The translations under genes and the position numbers were made by a program. Under the pieces are notes generated by a model. That model made no database searches and had not been told where the DNA came from. It saw only the letters and a list, made by a program, of their open reading frames with translations. Of a DNA stretch of 64,000 nt, positions 33,453 through 42,279 are shown piece by piece (position 1 is the stretch's first letter; the number at the start of each line of letters is the position of its first letter). The stretch comes from Citrobacter europaeus. GTDB taxonomy: Bacteria > Pseudomonadota > Gammaproteobacteria > Enterobacterales > Enterobacteriaceae. The stretch covers positions 2,728,001-2,792,000 of the forward strand of contig CP083650.1 in NCBI GenBank assembly GCA_020099315.1, written 5' to 3'.

Positions 33453-34808
33453 TTAGTGTTGTTCGCTTTTGAGTTTTTCAATACACCCGGCAAAGTTTGG
33501 CAGCCATTTTTCATGCGCCAGAATCAGCTCACGCGCCAGGATCTCGGCATCGCTGTCGGAGTGCACCAGCGGACTCAGGTTCAATGCCAGCAGCACATCA
33601 TTCAGCTCGCCGCTCAATGCCGCATTGCTCGCCGCGACCTCGAAGCCTTTAATGGTATAGATAAGGCCGAGCACTTTCTCATCAAAATGGGTAATCCGTG
33701 GATGCGGCGTAGCCCCGTTACGTCCCAGCGTGCAGGTCATCTCTACCGCCCAGTCCGCAGGGATATTATCAACATGCCCATGGTGCGGAACGTTGACATA
33801 GTGCTCGGTCTGTTTGTCGTTGTAGATGGCGTTGATCACTTCGCAGGCCGCATCGGAGTAATAGGCTCCACCGCGCTGCTCCAGTTCTTTCGGCTTCACG
33901 TTCAGATCCGGGTTTTTGTAGAGATCAAACAGTTGTTTCTCCACTTTCTGTACCACCTGAGCGCGTGCGCCGCCCTTATAGTATTCACCCATTTCAATCG
34001 CCAGCATCTCTTTTGGCTTGAAGTAGTAGAGCAAATAAGAGCACGGCAGCAGTTTCAGCGAACGAATCAGTCCTTCACTAAACGGCAGGTCAAAGATGTT
34101 CTTCACGGTAGAGGCTTTCAACTGGCCCGAAGCTACGCCGTCCAACAGTTCATCAAAGCGTGATGTACCGTTCACCAGTACGTCTTTAATAAAGACCATA
34201 TGGTTGAGACCAAACAGATCGATGGATAAGTCGTCGCTCTCGTTAAGCGCCAGCACATCGCTAATGAACATTTTCATGCCGACAGGAATATTACACACGC
34301 CGATGAATTTCTTGAAATTCGTATGACGATAGACCGCTTCAGTCACCATCCCGGCCGGGTTAGTAAAGTTAATCACCCACGCATTCGGGCACAGTTCTTC
34401 CACATCTTTCACAATATCAAAGATAACCGGAATGGTACGCAAACCTTTGAACAGCCCACCAGCGCCGTTAGTTTCCTGCCCCAGATAACCGTGACTCAGT
34501 GGAATGCGCTCATCCTTTTCACGGGCTTTTAGTTGCCCTACGCGCAGCTGGGTAGTAACGAAATCAGCATCTTTCAGCGCTTCACGGCGGTCCAGTGTTT
34601 TAAACAACTTCATCGGAACACCCGCTTTGTCGATCATTCGCTGGCAAAGGTCAAAAATAATGTCCAGTTTCTCTTTTCCACCGTCGACATCAACCAGCCA
34701 CAACTCAGAAACCGGTAATTCATGATAGCGCTTAATAAAGCCTTCAAGTAACTCAGGGGTGTAGCTGCTCCCGCCACCGATAGTGACGACTTTTAATTTC
34801 TGGCTCAT
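33453..34808 (-). CDS. chbF: 6-phospho-beta-glucosidase ChbF (GH4)
   Basis: NAD- and metal-dependent glycosidase of family GH4 that splits phosphorylated chitobiose or cellobiose by an oxidation-elimination mechanism. The 451-residue product has the N-terminal NAD-binding GGGSSYTPE, NFTNPAGMVTEAV and the metal site Cys/His region GVCNIPVGMKM...FGLNHM. ATG 34808 (MSQKLKVV) matches E. coli; an upstream in-frame start at 34853 is unsupported. Confidence 0.96.
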   Translation of the reverse strand: MSQKLKVVTIGGGSSYTPELLEGFIKRYHELPVSELWLVDVDGGKEKLDIIFDLCQRMIDKAGVPMKLFKTLDRREALKDADFVTTQLRVGQLKAREKDERIPLSHGYLGQETNGAGGLFKGLRTIPVIFDIVKDVEELCPNAWVINFTNPAGMVTEAVYRHTNFKKFIGVCNIPVGMKMFISDVLALNESDDLSIDLFGLNHMVFIKDVLVNGTSRFDELLDGVASGQLKASTVKNIFDLPFSEGLIRSLKLLPCSYLLYYFKPKEMLAIEMGEYYKGGARAQVVQKVEKQLFDLYKNPDLNVKPKELEQRGGAYYSDAACEVINAIYNDKQTEHYVNVPHHGHVDNIPADWAVEMTCTLGRNGATPHPRITHFDEKVLGLIYTIKGFEVAASNAALSGELNDVLLALNLSPLVHSDSDAEILARELILAHEKWLPNFAGCIEKLKSEQH

Positions 34809-34932
34809 AATTTCTCCCTTCAGTGTCAAAACACTGACGTGTATTATGCTCAACCCGTTTGTCAGGTATAGCGTGGCTGTCCCGACGCTATTTTGGGCAA
34901 GCTATAAAAAATGGGTTATTGGCAAATAATAT

Positions 34933-35772
34933 CTACTGATTAAATTCTGTTAATTTCTTACGATAGCTATTAGGTGTAAATGACGTCAGCTTTTTAAACG
35001 TTTTAATAAACAGGCTTGGACTACTGTAGCCAGACTCATAAGCAATATCCGTTACAGAGTAGTTAGTCATTTCCAGCTGTTTTTTAGCAAAGTTAATGCG
35101 GATTTCATTGATGATCTGCATCGGCGTTTTGCTGTAATAACGCTGGGTCGCGCGGGTCAGATACTCCTGGGATTTCGCGGACAGGTGTACCATATTTTCC
35201 AGCGCATTCTCGCTAAACTGCCGTTTGTCGTGCATGGTCTCGACGGTTATTTTGAGCCACTGCGGAATATCATCTAACACCTGCTCTTCGCGATGATGGC
35301 GTAACCGATTAATAATATAGAAGGTGACCACTTCTACAAATTCATCGAGTCCGCTCTCACGAAAGTTCAGTGATGCAATAACCGTTTCAATATAGGTAAG
35401 AAACGCGTTATTCGCGTGATAGACCTGCGATGCAACAAAACAAAATGGCAGCAGCGGATGATAGTGCTGTTCAAAAAAACGTTTACTGATGCCGACGTTA
35501 AGGATCCTTGTTGCACCAAAATCATAAAAACTTTGGTGGTGCGATCCTAACGGGATAAAGACAAAGTCTCCACGTTCGAGCAGTACGCGTTTGCCGTTGA
35601 TTTCCTGATAATAGCGCCCGGTTAACACCAGGGTGAATTCATAGTAGTCATGCTGATGCAGCCCGCTGATGCTCTCAGTTTTGTTATAGATGAACACATG
35701 GAAATTTTTGCCATTAAATAGCTGCTGCTCATAGACGGTCTTGATTTCCGGTGCGTTAATCTGTAGCTGCAT
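34933..35772 (-). CDS. chbR: chb operon transcriptional regulator, AraC family
   Basis: Dual regulator: represses chb without inducer and activates with chitobiose, together with CRP. The 279-residue protein has an N-terminal cupin ligand domain (GLHQHDYYEFTLVLTG, residues 38-53) and a C-terminal AraC-type double helix-turn-helix (about 180-275; SVTDIAYESGYSSPSLFIKTFK). It is encoded within the operon it controls, between chbA and chbF, as in E. coli. The 124-base gap to chbF holds no gene. Confidence 0.95.
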   Translation of the reverse strand: MQLQINAPEIKTVYEQQLFNGKNFHVFIYNKTESISGLHQHDYYEFTLVLTGRYYQEINGKRVLLERGDFVFIPLGSHHQSFYDFGATRILNVGISKRFFEQHYHPLLPFCFVASQVYHANNAFLTYIETVIASLNFRESGLDEFVEVVTFYIINRLRHHREEQVLDDIPQWLKITVETMHDKRQFSENALENMVHLSAKSQEYLTRATQRYYSKTPMQIINEIRINFAKKQLEMTNYSVTDIAYESGYSSPSLFIKTFKKLTSFTPNSYRKKLTEFNQ

Positions 35773-35785
35773 TATGCACTCCTCG

Positions 35786-36133
35786 CTATTTCAGCTTTTC
35801 GTGAAGCTCAATCAGTTCAGTCACCAGCTCACGCGCCAGCATTGATGTCATCAGGTGGTCCTGCGCGTGGACCAGCACCAGACTAACTTTCATTTTACCT
35901 TCGCCCTGATCGCCTTCAATCAGTTTCGTTTGCACGAGGTGCGCTTCGTTCAGCGCCAGGCGAGACTGGTCCATCATGGCCTTAGCCGACTCGAAATCAC
36001 CTTGCTTGGCCATTTTGAGCGCGCCGTACGCCAGGCTACGTGCCTGACCAGAATTGATGATGAGGCCCATCACCACTTCTTCAAGTTCTTCTGCTTCTGA
36101 CTGGGTGTCGACGATGTTTTCGATATCCAACAT
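35786..36133 (-). CDS. chbA: PTS chitobiose transporter subunit IIA
   Basis: Phosphocarrier of the lactose-type (Lac family) PTS for N,N'-diacetylchitobiose. The 115-residue all-helical protein carries the phosphorylated His89 in LVLVHAQDHLMT. ATG 36133 (MLDIENIVDTQ) is chosen because E. coli ChbA starts there; the frame is open to 36175. It lies between chbC and chbR. Confidence 0.95.
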   Translation of the reverse strand: MLDIENIVDTQSEAEELEEVVMGLIINSGQARSLAYGALKMAKQGDFESAKAMMDQSRLALNEAHLVQTKLIEGDQGEGKMKVSLVLVHAQDHLMTSMLARELVTELIELHEKLK

Positions 36134-36187
36134 ACTTTTTTCCTCTGGTTCAGTCCGGCATGACCGTGAAGCCATGCCGGATTAAAT

Positions 36188-37546
36188 TTAGAATTTCAAT
36201 GCGTTAGCGATATCTCCTTCGCTTTCTTCTTGATCAATAACGTTCTGCGCTTTATTGGCTACCACCACGAATGGCAGGTAAACCAGCGTTGCAATACCGA
36301 GGTTGAACAGCGCGACCAGCAGAGCAGCGACGCTACCGTTGGTGTTAAAGAACGCGCCCAAACCGGTTGGCATAGTCCACGGTGCAATGTTGGTAATCGG
36401 TGGAATAATGCCTGAGTAATAAGCTGCCAGCGTAATCGCCGCCAGAATCGGCTGAACCAGAATGAATGGGATAAACATCACCGGGTTCATGATGATCGGC
36501 AGACCGAACAGGATAGGTTCGTTAATCTGGAACAGACCTGATGGCAGCGCCAGTTTAGCAACCTGACGATAGTCAGGACGACGCGATGCCAGGAAGATAG
36601 CGATAATCAGACCCAGCGTTGCCCCGCTCCCTCCAAGGAAGATGTAGGAGTCGAGCATCGGTTTCGCCCAGACGTGGAACGTCTTACCGGCTTCCAGCGC
36701 GGCGTCTACGGAACCAAACTGTTGGTAGATGGAGATGTTTTCCAGCGCCCATGGCGTCATGATTCCGCTGTCCAGCGCGGTCAGCGCCAGAGAACCGTGA
36801 ATTCCGAAGAACCACAGCAGTGGAACAAAAATCACGTAGGCCCAGCCCACCACGCTGCCCAATGACGCCAGCGGAGTTGAAATGGAATCCATGATGATCT
36901 GGTGGAAGTTCGTACCCCAGGTGTTCAACGCCCAGGCGATGATCCCCATAATGGAGAGGATAAGGAAGCCAGGAATCAGTGCAGAGAAAGAACGCGATAC
37001 GGATGTCGGTACGCTATCAGGTAATTTAATAACCCAATTGCGACGGACCACAAAGGTAAACATTTCCGCGACCACGAGGCCGATAATAATACCGGAAATA
37101 ATATTGGCACCGCCGAGCCAGTTTGCGCCAACGGCATAGGCTTCACCCACGCTATATGGCGTTACGGTCATAAACGCGGCGACGGATAACAGCCCGGCTG
37201 CCAGTGAGTCGACTTTGCGTTCTTCTGCCAGCGCCATGCCAATAAAGAACGGCGCCATCAAGGACATGATACCCAGCGTACCGTTATAGACGTTTCCACC
37301 AATGCCTTTCAAACTATTCAGCGTTTCAATAGTTGAGGCATCAAGTCGAATACCCATTGAATAAAAAAACGACCCCTCCCCAAAGCTCAGGAAAACGTTA
37401 TTGATTAATACAAACATGGCCCCTGCGAGGGTTAACGGCATTAAACGAATAAAGCCGTTTTTGATTGCATTAACGTGTGGCTGCTTTCCAATTTTTACAG
37501 CAAAAGGAAGGAGTACCTTTTCAAGTGAAGCAATAGCGTTACTCAT
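36188..37546 (-). CDS. chbC: PTS chitobiose transporter subunit IIC
   Basis: Membrane channel subunit that moves chitobiose (also cellobiose in some strains) across the inner membrane with phosphorylation. The 452-residue protein has many hydrophobic helices and the Lac-family IIC sequence from MSNAIASLEKVLLPFAVKIGKQ to EGDIANALKF. It follows chbB after an 87-base spacer that contains the ChiX-complementary site. Confidence 0.96.
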   Translation of the reverse strand: MSNAIASLEKVLLPFAVKIGKQPHVNAIKNGFIRLMPLTLAGAMFVLINNVFLSFGEGSFFYSMGIRLDASTIETLNSLKGIGGNVYNGTLGIMSLMAPFFIGMALAEERKVDSLAAGLLSVAAFMTVTPYSVGEAYAVGANWLGGANIISGIIIGLVVAEMFTFVVRRNWVIKLPDSVPTSVSRSFSALIPGFLILSIMGIIAWALNTWGTNFHQIIMDSISTPLASLGSVVGWAYVIFVPLLWFFGIHGSLALTALDSGIMTPWALENISIYQQFGSVDAALEAGKTFHVWAKPMLDSYIFLGGSGATLGLIIAIFLASRRPDYRQVAKLALPSGLFQINEPILFGLPIIMNPVMFIPFILVQPILAAITLAAYYSGIIPPITNIAPWTMPTGLGAFFNTNGSVAALLVALFNLGIATLVYLPFVVVANKAQNVIDQEESEGDIANALKF

Positions 37547-37592
37547 AGAAAAATACCCTTAAATACCGCAATTGATAATTACGGTGAATGTT

Positions 37593-37614
37593 AATGAAAT
37601 AACTCTTTGACGGG
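37593..37614 (-). promoter_or_regulatory. ChiX small-RNA pairing site in the chbB-chbC spacer
   Basis: The transcribed (minus) strand reads CCCGTCAAAGAG, then two bases, then ATTTCATT. It is complementary to the unpaired seed of the sRNA ChiX (from memory AATGAAATTCCTCTTTGACGGG) at 20 of 22 positions. In E. coli and Salmonella this spacer traps ChiX and relieves chitoporin repression. Confidence 0.8.
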
Positions 37615-37633
37615 AAAAATTAAAATAAAATAA

Positions 37634-37954
37634 TTAATTTGCTGCGGCTTTTTTAATTGCTGCAACTGCAGCCTTAAGCACGCCTAAACCATCGACTTTG
37701 CCATACAGCAGCGAGTCAATCACTTCCACAGGCTTGTTGGGTAACAAGCGCTGAATTTCGGGCAACATATAAGCAATTTGTGGACCTAATAAAACGACAT
37801 CGGCCGCAGGACCTTTTTCTCCGGCCAGCGTCTCAGGAAACGCTTCAATAATAACCGGTACTTCGTATTTTTCGGCCTGAGCACGCATCTTCGAAACCAA
37901 CAATGAAGTCGACATGCCCGCAGAACAAAACAGATAAATGTGTTTCTTTTCCAT
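37634..37954 (-). CDS. chbB: PTS chitobiose transporter subunit IIB
   Basis: Takes phosphate from ChbA on Cys10 and passes it to the sugar at ChbC. The 106-residue protein has the E. coli length; Cys10 lies in the loop LFCSAGMSTS. ATG 37954 (MEKKHIYLF) is chosen by homology. It is the first gene of chbBCARFG. The 298-base region upstream, up to osmE, should carry the NagC-, ChbR- and CRP-controlled promoter, but I cannot place those sites with confidence. Confidence 0.96.
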   Translation of the reverse strand: MEKKHIYLFCSAGMSTSLLVSKMRAQAEKYEVPVIIEAFPETLAGEKGPAADVVLLGPQIAYMLPEIQRLLPNKPVEVIDSLLYGKVDGLGVLKAAVAAIKKAAAN

Positions 37955-38198
37955 TAAAACGATCCTCATATGCGATTATCTGTCAACCAGACACTCCGCA
38001 AGCCATAACCTGCATCCATGCTCTGGGTAACTTGCGTCAGCTAAATTACTTTTTTAGGTGGCTGAAATGAGTATACGGGATTGCACCGATGGATGGTATT
38101 TCCTTGACCAACTAAATTGTCTCTCCTTGACCTGTCGTTATGACCCCCCTCACATTTCGGGCAAATAATTCGCGGCAATAAATAAGATCGTGTGGCAC

Positions 38199-38223
38199 AA
38201 AAAAACCGGCGCGATGGCCGGTT
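38199..38223 (-). terminator. Terminator after osmE
   Basis: On the minus strand AACCGGC-CATCGC-GCCGGTT forms a 7-bp stem followed by a T run. It is 29 bases beyond the osmE stop codon. Confidence 0.85.
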
Positions 38224-38252
38224 CTTCTGTGTGCTCAGGCAATAAACAGTTG

Positions 38253-38594
38253 TTACTTCTTCGCCGCCTGCGGGTCGGTGTCGTACTCTGCACAGGTCTG
38301 ATAACCAGAGTTAATCACGTGTCCGGTGTCGTCCAGAGCAACAAAATAGGTTTCAGCTTTACCATCTCGTTGACCCAGGATGTAGGTCTGGCATGTCCCA
38401 CGTGCATGAATCATACTGACTTCAGAAGAAGGTTTACCGGCAATCTGCGCCACCTGCGCCCGGCTCATCCCTTTCTTCACATCTTTCACCACGGGCTGAA
38501 CAAATTGGTCTTTGGTACGGTCGTAGGCCGTACACCCTGCCAGCATAGTCAAAACAGCCGCTGCGCTCAGAATTCCTGTTAGATTCTTGTTCAT
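38253..38594 (-). CDS. osmE: Osmotically inducible lipoprotein OsmE
   Basis: A 113-residue lipoprotein with signal peptide and lipobox MLAGC (lipidated Cys about residue 21), followed by an SmpA/OmlA (BamE-like) domain including VKKGMSRAQVAQIAGKPSSEV. E. coli osmE is induced by osmotic stress and stationary phase; the molecular role is not known. Convergent neighbours are absent: it is transcribed away from nadE. Confidence 0.94.
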   Translation of the reverse strand: MNKNLTGILSAAAVLTMLAGCTAYDRTKDQFVQPVVKDVKKGMSRAQVAQIAGKPSSEVSMIHARGTCQTYILGQRDGKAETYFVALDDTGHVINSGYQTCAEYDTDPQAAKK

Positions 38595-38693
38595 ATTCCG
38601 TCCTCTTTTATTTCAGCGTGTTATATAAGCCTGGAGCACAACAACGCATTTTTCAAGCAATCAGATAATACTTAGGTAGTTTCGGAAAATTCT

Positions 38694-38818
38694 ATACCTT
38701 AAATAATTCGAGTTGCAGGAAGGCGGCAAGGGAGTGAATCCCCAGGAGCTTACTAAAGTAAGTGACCGGGGAGAACGAGCGCAGCCAACGCACATGCAAC
38801 TTGAAGTATGACGGGTAT
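38694..38818. repeat. Enterobacterial intergenic repeat element bounded by inverted repeats (RSA-like)
   Basis: The 125-base element lies between osmE and nadE. Ends are ATACC/GGTAT, with inner arms TTCGAGTTGCA (38707-38717) and TGCAACTTGAA (38795-38805). Internal sequence (AGTGAATCCCCAGGAGCTTAC, broken here) I recognise as a dispersed intergenic repeat of E. coli and relatives; the family name RSA is my best recollection. The remaining osmE-nadE gap (38595-38929) shows no gene. Confidence 0.7.
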
Positions 38819-38929
38819 ATTAAAACAAAATACTGCGATATCAGGCTCGGATCCCTTGTCGTTTGGGCCTCAACGCGTTAGCTTTAACACATCATTTTTT
38901 TGATCATTTTTATTTTAGGAGGGGGTTAA

Positions 38930-39760
38930 ATGACTCTGCAGCAAGAGATAATTCAGGCGCTTGGCGCAAAACCGCACATCAATGCAGAAGAAGAAATTCG
39001 CCGCAGCGTGGATTTCCTGAAATCCTATCTGCAGACCTACCCCTTTCTGAAATCGCTGGTGTTGGGAATTAGCGGCGGACAAGACTCGACGCTCGCTGGA
39101 AAACTGTGTCAGATGGCGATATCCGAGCTTCGCAACGAAACGGGGAATGACGCGTTGCAGTTTATTGCCGTGCGCCTACCGTATGGCGTTCAGGCCGATG
39201 AACAGGACTGTCAGGATGCCATCGCCTTCATTCAACCGGACCGCGTGCTCACTGTTAATATCAAGGGCGCGGTGCTGGCCAGCGAGCAGGCCCTGCGTGA
39301 GGCGGGTATTGAGCTGAGCGATTTTGTGCGTGGCAATGAAAAAGCCCGTGAGCGCATGAAGGCACAATACAGCATCGCCGGCATGACCAGCGGCGTTGTC
39401 GTGGGTACCGATCATGCAGCGGAAGCCATCACCGGATTTTTCACTAAATACGGCGATGGCGGCACCGACATTAACCCTCTATTCCGTCTGAACAAACGCC
39501 AGGGTAAACAGTTGCTTGCGGCGCTGGGCTGCCCGGAGCATTTATATAAGAAAGCGCCAACCGCCGATCTTGAAGACGATCGTCCTTCTCTGCCAGATGA
39601 AGCCGCTTTGGGCGTCACCTACGACAACATCGACGATTATCTGGAAGGAAAAGCGCTGGCTGCCGACGTCGCGAAAAAGATTGAAGGCTGGTACGTAAAA
39701 ACTGAGCACAAACGCCGTCCACCGATCACCGTGTTTGATGATTTCTGGAAAAAAGCGTAA
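38930..39760 (+). CDS. nadE: Ammonia-dependent NAD+ synthetase
   Basis: Last step of NAD biosynthesis: amidates deamido-NAD with ammonia and ATP. The 276-residue homodimeric enzyme has the pyrophosphatase P-loop SGGQDS at 48-53, GTDHAAEAITGFFTKYGDGG and the C-terminal KTEHKRRPPITVFD. It lacks a glutaminase domain. A very strong ribosome site TAGGAGGGGG precedes the ATG. Confidence 0.97.
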   Translation: MTLQQEIIQALGAKPHINAEEEIRRSVDFLKSYLQTYPFLKSLVLGISGGQDSTLAGKLCQMAISELRNETGNDALQFIAVRLPYGVQADEQDCQDAIAFIQPDRVLTVNIKGAVLASEQALREAGIELSDFVRGNEKARERMKAQYSIAGMTSGVVVGTDHAAEAITGFFTKYGDGGTDINPLFRLNKRQGKQLLAALGCPEHLYKKAPTADLEDDRPSLPDEAALGVTYDNIDDYLEGKALAADVAKKIEGWYVKTEHKRRPPITVFDDFWKKA

Positions 39761-39775
39761 CCCTTTTCTCTTCAT

Positions 39776-39813
39776 AATGCCGGATAGCGCCAGTATTGAC
39801 GAAATCCGGCATT
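39776..39813. repeat. REP-like palindrome downstream of nadE
   Basis: AATGCCGGAT and ATCCGGCATT are perfect 10-bp inverted repeats 18 bases apart, with the GCCGGAT core of REP elements. It starts 15 bases after the nadE stop and may act as a 3'-end element. Confidence 0.7.
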
Positions 39814-39861
39814 AGCCTGCTGACCTCATGCCGCTTTTTTAATCGCCTTCAAGCTGCTACA

Positions 39862-39877
39862 CTGGATGAATAACCAG
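39862..39877. promoter_or_regulatory. LexA box of cho
   Basis: CTGGATGAATAACCAG keeps the essential CTG-N10-CAG of SOS boxes. It sits 15 bases upstream of the proposed GTG start. cho is LexA-regulated in E. coli through a box of the same form. Confidence 0.82.
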
Positions 39878-39892
39878 CATCCGGAGTCAACA

Positions 39893-40780
39893 GTGGTACA
39901 GCGTCAATCAGCCCCTCGCCTGTCATTTGAGGCAGCGGCAATCTATGAATATCCCGAACACCTGCGCCCATTTTTGAGTGAGCTTCCCACCGCGCCCGGC
40001 GTCTATCTGTTTCACAGTGATAGCGACACCATGCCGCTTTATATTGGTAAAAGCGTCAATATTCGCAGCCGCGTGCTGGCGCATCTACGTACCGCAGACG
40101 AAGCGGCCATGCTACGTCAGGCCAAACGCATTAGCTGGATTTGTACGGCCGGAGAAATTGGCGCCCTGCTGCTGGAAGCACGGCTTATCAAAGAACAGCA
40201 GCCGTTGTTTAACAAACGACTGCGACGCAATCGTCAACTTTGTGCCTTGCAGCTTACCGAGCGGACTGTTCAGGTTGTCTACGCACGAGATATTGATTTC
40301 TCCCACGCCCCCAATCTGTTTGGTCTGTTTGCTAATCGCCGCGCGGCGCTACAGACGCTGCAAAGTCTCGCCGATGAACAAAAGCTGTGCTACGGCCTGT
40401 TGGGTCTGGAACCCCTGAGTCGCGGGCGCGCCTGTTTTCGCTCCGCGCTTAAACGCTGTGCCGGAGCCTGCTGTGGGAAGGAAAGCCCTGAAGCGCATCA
40501 TTTGCGTCTGGTAGAAGCACTGGAAAGAGTGCGCGTGATCTGCTGGCCATGGAGCAATGCCATTGCGCTGCAGGAAACGCGCGCTGAAATGACTCAGTAC
40601 CATATCATCAATAACTGGCTGTGGCTGGGGGCCGTTTCTACGCTGGATGAAGCGGCAACACTGGCGCGTATGCCGGCCGGCTTTGACCATGATGGCTATA
40701 AAATTCTCTGCCGGCCTGTTCTGTCTGGTCAATATGACATTATTGAACTGCGTCCGGAGAATGCCCCGGCATCCAGTTAA
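39893..40780 (+). CDS. cho: Excinuclease Cho (UvrC homologue)
   Basis: SOS-induced endonuclease that makes the 3' incision in nucleotide excision repair at lesions UvrC handles poorly. The 295-residue protein is the N-terminal half of UvrC: GIY-YIG domain with GVY (36-38), YIG (50-52) and Arg60, then a Cys-rich segment RCAGACCGKES. Start is GTG 39893 after GGAG, giving the E. coli length; an ATG at 39866 lies inside the LexA operator. The last 41 bases overlap the convergent gene ves. Confidence 0.93.
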   Translation: MVQRQSAPRLSFEAAAIYEYPEHLRPFLSELPTAPGVYLFHSDSDTMPLYIGKSVNIRSRVLAHLRTADEAAMLRQAKRISWICTAGEIGALLLEARLIKEQQPLFNKRLRRNRQLCALQLTERTVQVVYARDIDFSHAPNLFGLFANRRAALQTLQSLADEQKLCYGLLGLEPLSRGRACFRSALKRCAGACCGKESPEAHHLRLVEALERVRVICWPWSNAIALQETRAEMTQYHIINNWLWLGAVSTLDEAATLARMPAGFDHDGYKILCRPVLSGQYDIIELRPENAPASS

Positions 40781-41315
40781 TCTCACTAAACAGCAGTTTC
40801 CCCTCACGCTCCAGCAGTCGTAATGTGTGTTTACCGTCGTGCCAGCTTGCACCCTGATCGGCCGTCAACAGCTTATCGCCCAGTTGCCAGGCGCCGCTGA
40901 TAACGAACACCACACCGCCGCGCGAACCAAAGGTCGTAAAGGTGCGATCGGCCACCCTGACTTTCGCCTGGCAGACATCCCGTCGGGTCATGATATTAAA
41001 ATCCATCGACATCTGCCCTTCCGTCAGCTTCGCTTTTACCACCTTGTCACCGGCAAAGGTAAAAGGCTGATGCTGTTTCAGGGTATGAGTGAAGGTGTTC
41101 GACTCTTCCAGAGTCACTTCTCCGCCTTCCAGCAGGGTAATCACGCGTTCTACACCGGGAAAAAGAGAAAACTCACCGTTTGCTGCGATGGAGGCGATAC
41201 TCGCCCGCCAGTGAAAATCTCGTGTTGCTGGCGGAAAACAGCAAATTTCACGCGTTTCTCCCGCACCATTTCGCCACAGATTGACCGGCATTTTGCGGAT
41301 ATCAAAGTATTCCAT
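40740..41315 (-). CDS. ves: Cold- and stress-inducible protein Ves (HutD family)
   Basis: A 191-residue cupin-like protein of the Ves/HutD family, described in E. coli as environmental-stress induced; biochemical role unknown. It matches E. coli Ves from MEYFDIRKMPVNLWRNGAGETREI to GHSPDAVQ. ATG 41315 follows a good ribosome site (CTGGAGGGATG); upstream in-frame ATGs to 41387 are not conserved. It is convergent with cho and overlaps it by 41 bases. Confidence 0.93.
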   Translation of the reverse strand: MEYFDIRKMPVNLWRNGAGETREICCFPPATRDFHWRASIASIAANGEFSLFPGVERVITLLEGGEVTLEESNTFTHTLKQHQPFTFAGDKVVKAKLTEGQMSMDFNIMTRRDVCQAKVRVADRTFTTFGSRGGVVFVISGAWQLGDKLLTADQGASWHDGKHTLRLLEREGKLLFSEINWMPGHSPDAVQ

Positions 41316-41662
41316 CATCCCTCCAGAAAGGCGCAGCACGGCAGCCCGCCATAACAGGCCGCCATAAATCATCATTGTTTTGTTCACCCTGCAGATTATT
41401 GTTATCGGCAGCAGAGTTGATTTGCCTTAGCGATGAACCCGGTGTTTTGCAAAAAAATTAGCGCCTTCCAGGTGGAATTTTCGCGGGCTTCAGGAGAATA
41501 ACGCGTCACAAGCGCGGTGCAAGAGGCGGTAAAGAAAAAACCGCCGATCCTGCCCACCTCGTTAAACGTGTTGTGGACAAGAGCGGCGGTCTTGAGTTTG
41601 GTTTCACACTGCGCGGCAATCAGCACACACAGCGTGAATGATTTAGTGTAGACGCTGAACGA
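41316..41662. other. Intergenic region ves-spy
   Basis: 347 bases without a supported gene. A leftward frame from 41626 to 41402 is open, but it has no ribosome site and no family I recognise. The region should hold the ves promoter and the end of the spy transcript. Confidence 0.5.
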
Positions 41663-42148
41663 TTACTCAGCAGCTTGCGGCATTTTACCTTTCTGCGCTG
41701 CACGTTCTGTCAGACGCTTCTCAAAATTGGCATTAAACTGCTTTTTCTGTTCCGGCGTCAGGATGTTGTAAATCTTGTTCTGGGTTTCCATATGCGCCAG
41801 CATATTGGCTTTGCGCTGTTCTTCCATCTTCGCAATTTGCGCTTCTGCTTTTGCTTTATCGAAGCTATCGCTGGCAATGATGTCGTGCATTGCGCGGCGC
41901 TCTTCCAGCGGTGGACGTTTCATCTGATCGCGCTGACCTTTCATGATTTCGCGAATCTGCTGTTTCTGTGCGTCGGTCAGGTTCAGGTCTTTGAACATCA
42001 TGTCATGATGCGGGGCGAATTTGCCGTTGTGGTGCATCATCGGTTTGGCATCCGCTGGCGCAGCTGTTGTCGTGTCAGCGGCGTGTGCCAGGTTAGCAGC
42101 GCCCAGCGCCAGGGTAGAGGCAACAAACAGAGCAGTCAGTTTACGCAT
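41663..42148 (-). CDS. spy: Periplasmic ATP-independent chaperone Spy
   Basis: Cradle-shaped dimeric chaperone that suppresses protein aggregation in the periplasm during envelope stress (Cpx and Bae regulons). The 161-residue precursor has a signal peptide (MRKLTALFVASTLALGAANLAHA) and the LTxxQ repeats LTDAQKQQIREI and LTPEQKKQFNANF of the CpxP/Spy family. A CpxR-like box is found upstream. Confidence 0.96.
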   Translation of the reverse strand: MRKLTALFVASTLALGAANLAHAADTTTAAPADAKPMMHHNGKFAPHHDMMFKDLNLTDAQKQQIREIMKGQRDQMKRPPLEERRAMHDIIASDSFDKAKAEAQIAKMEEQRKANMLAHMETQNKIYNILTPEQKKQFNANFEKRLTERAAQKGKMPQAAE

Positions 42149-42264
42149 AATTTCTATCCTTTCTTTCAGTTATTTTTACGACACTCATGCGACTCTTATG
42201 CAATGTGATGTCGTGTTGACGAGATTAACTTTACCGGCTTAAGCGTCAATTAATCAGAGCAACG

Positions 42265-42279
42265 GTAAAACAGTGAAAG
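42265..42279. promoter_or_regulatory. Putative CpxR box of spy
   Basis: GTAAAACAGTGAAAG resembles GTAAA-N5-GTAAA, the CpxR consensus, with GAAAG in the second half; TGTAAA follows. It is 117 bases upstream of the spy start. CpxR control of spy is established in E. coli; this exact site is an inference. Confidence 0.5.

Noticed and set aside
41402..41626. Leftward 74-codon frame between ves and spy
   Set aside because: It directly continues the spy frame after its stop, begins at GTG without a ribosome site and resembles no family I know. Read-through of spy is conceivable but unsupported.
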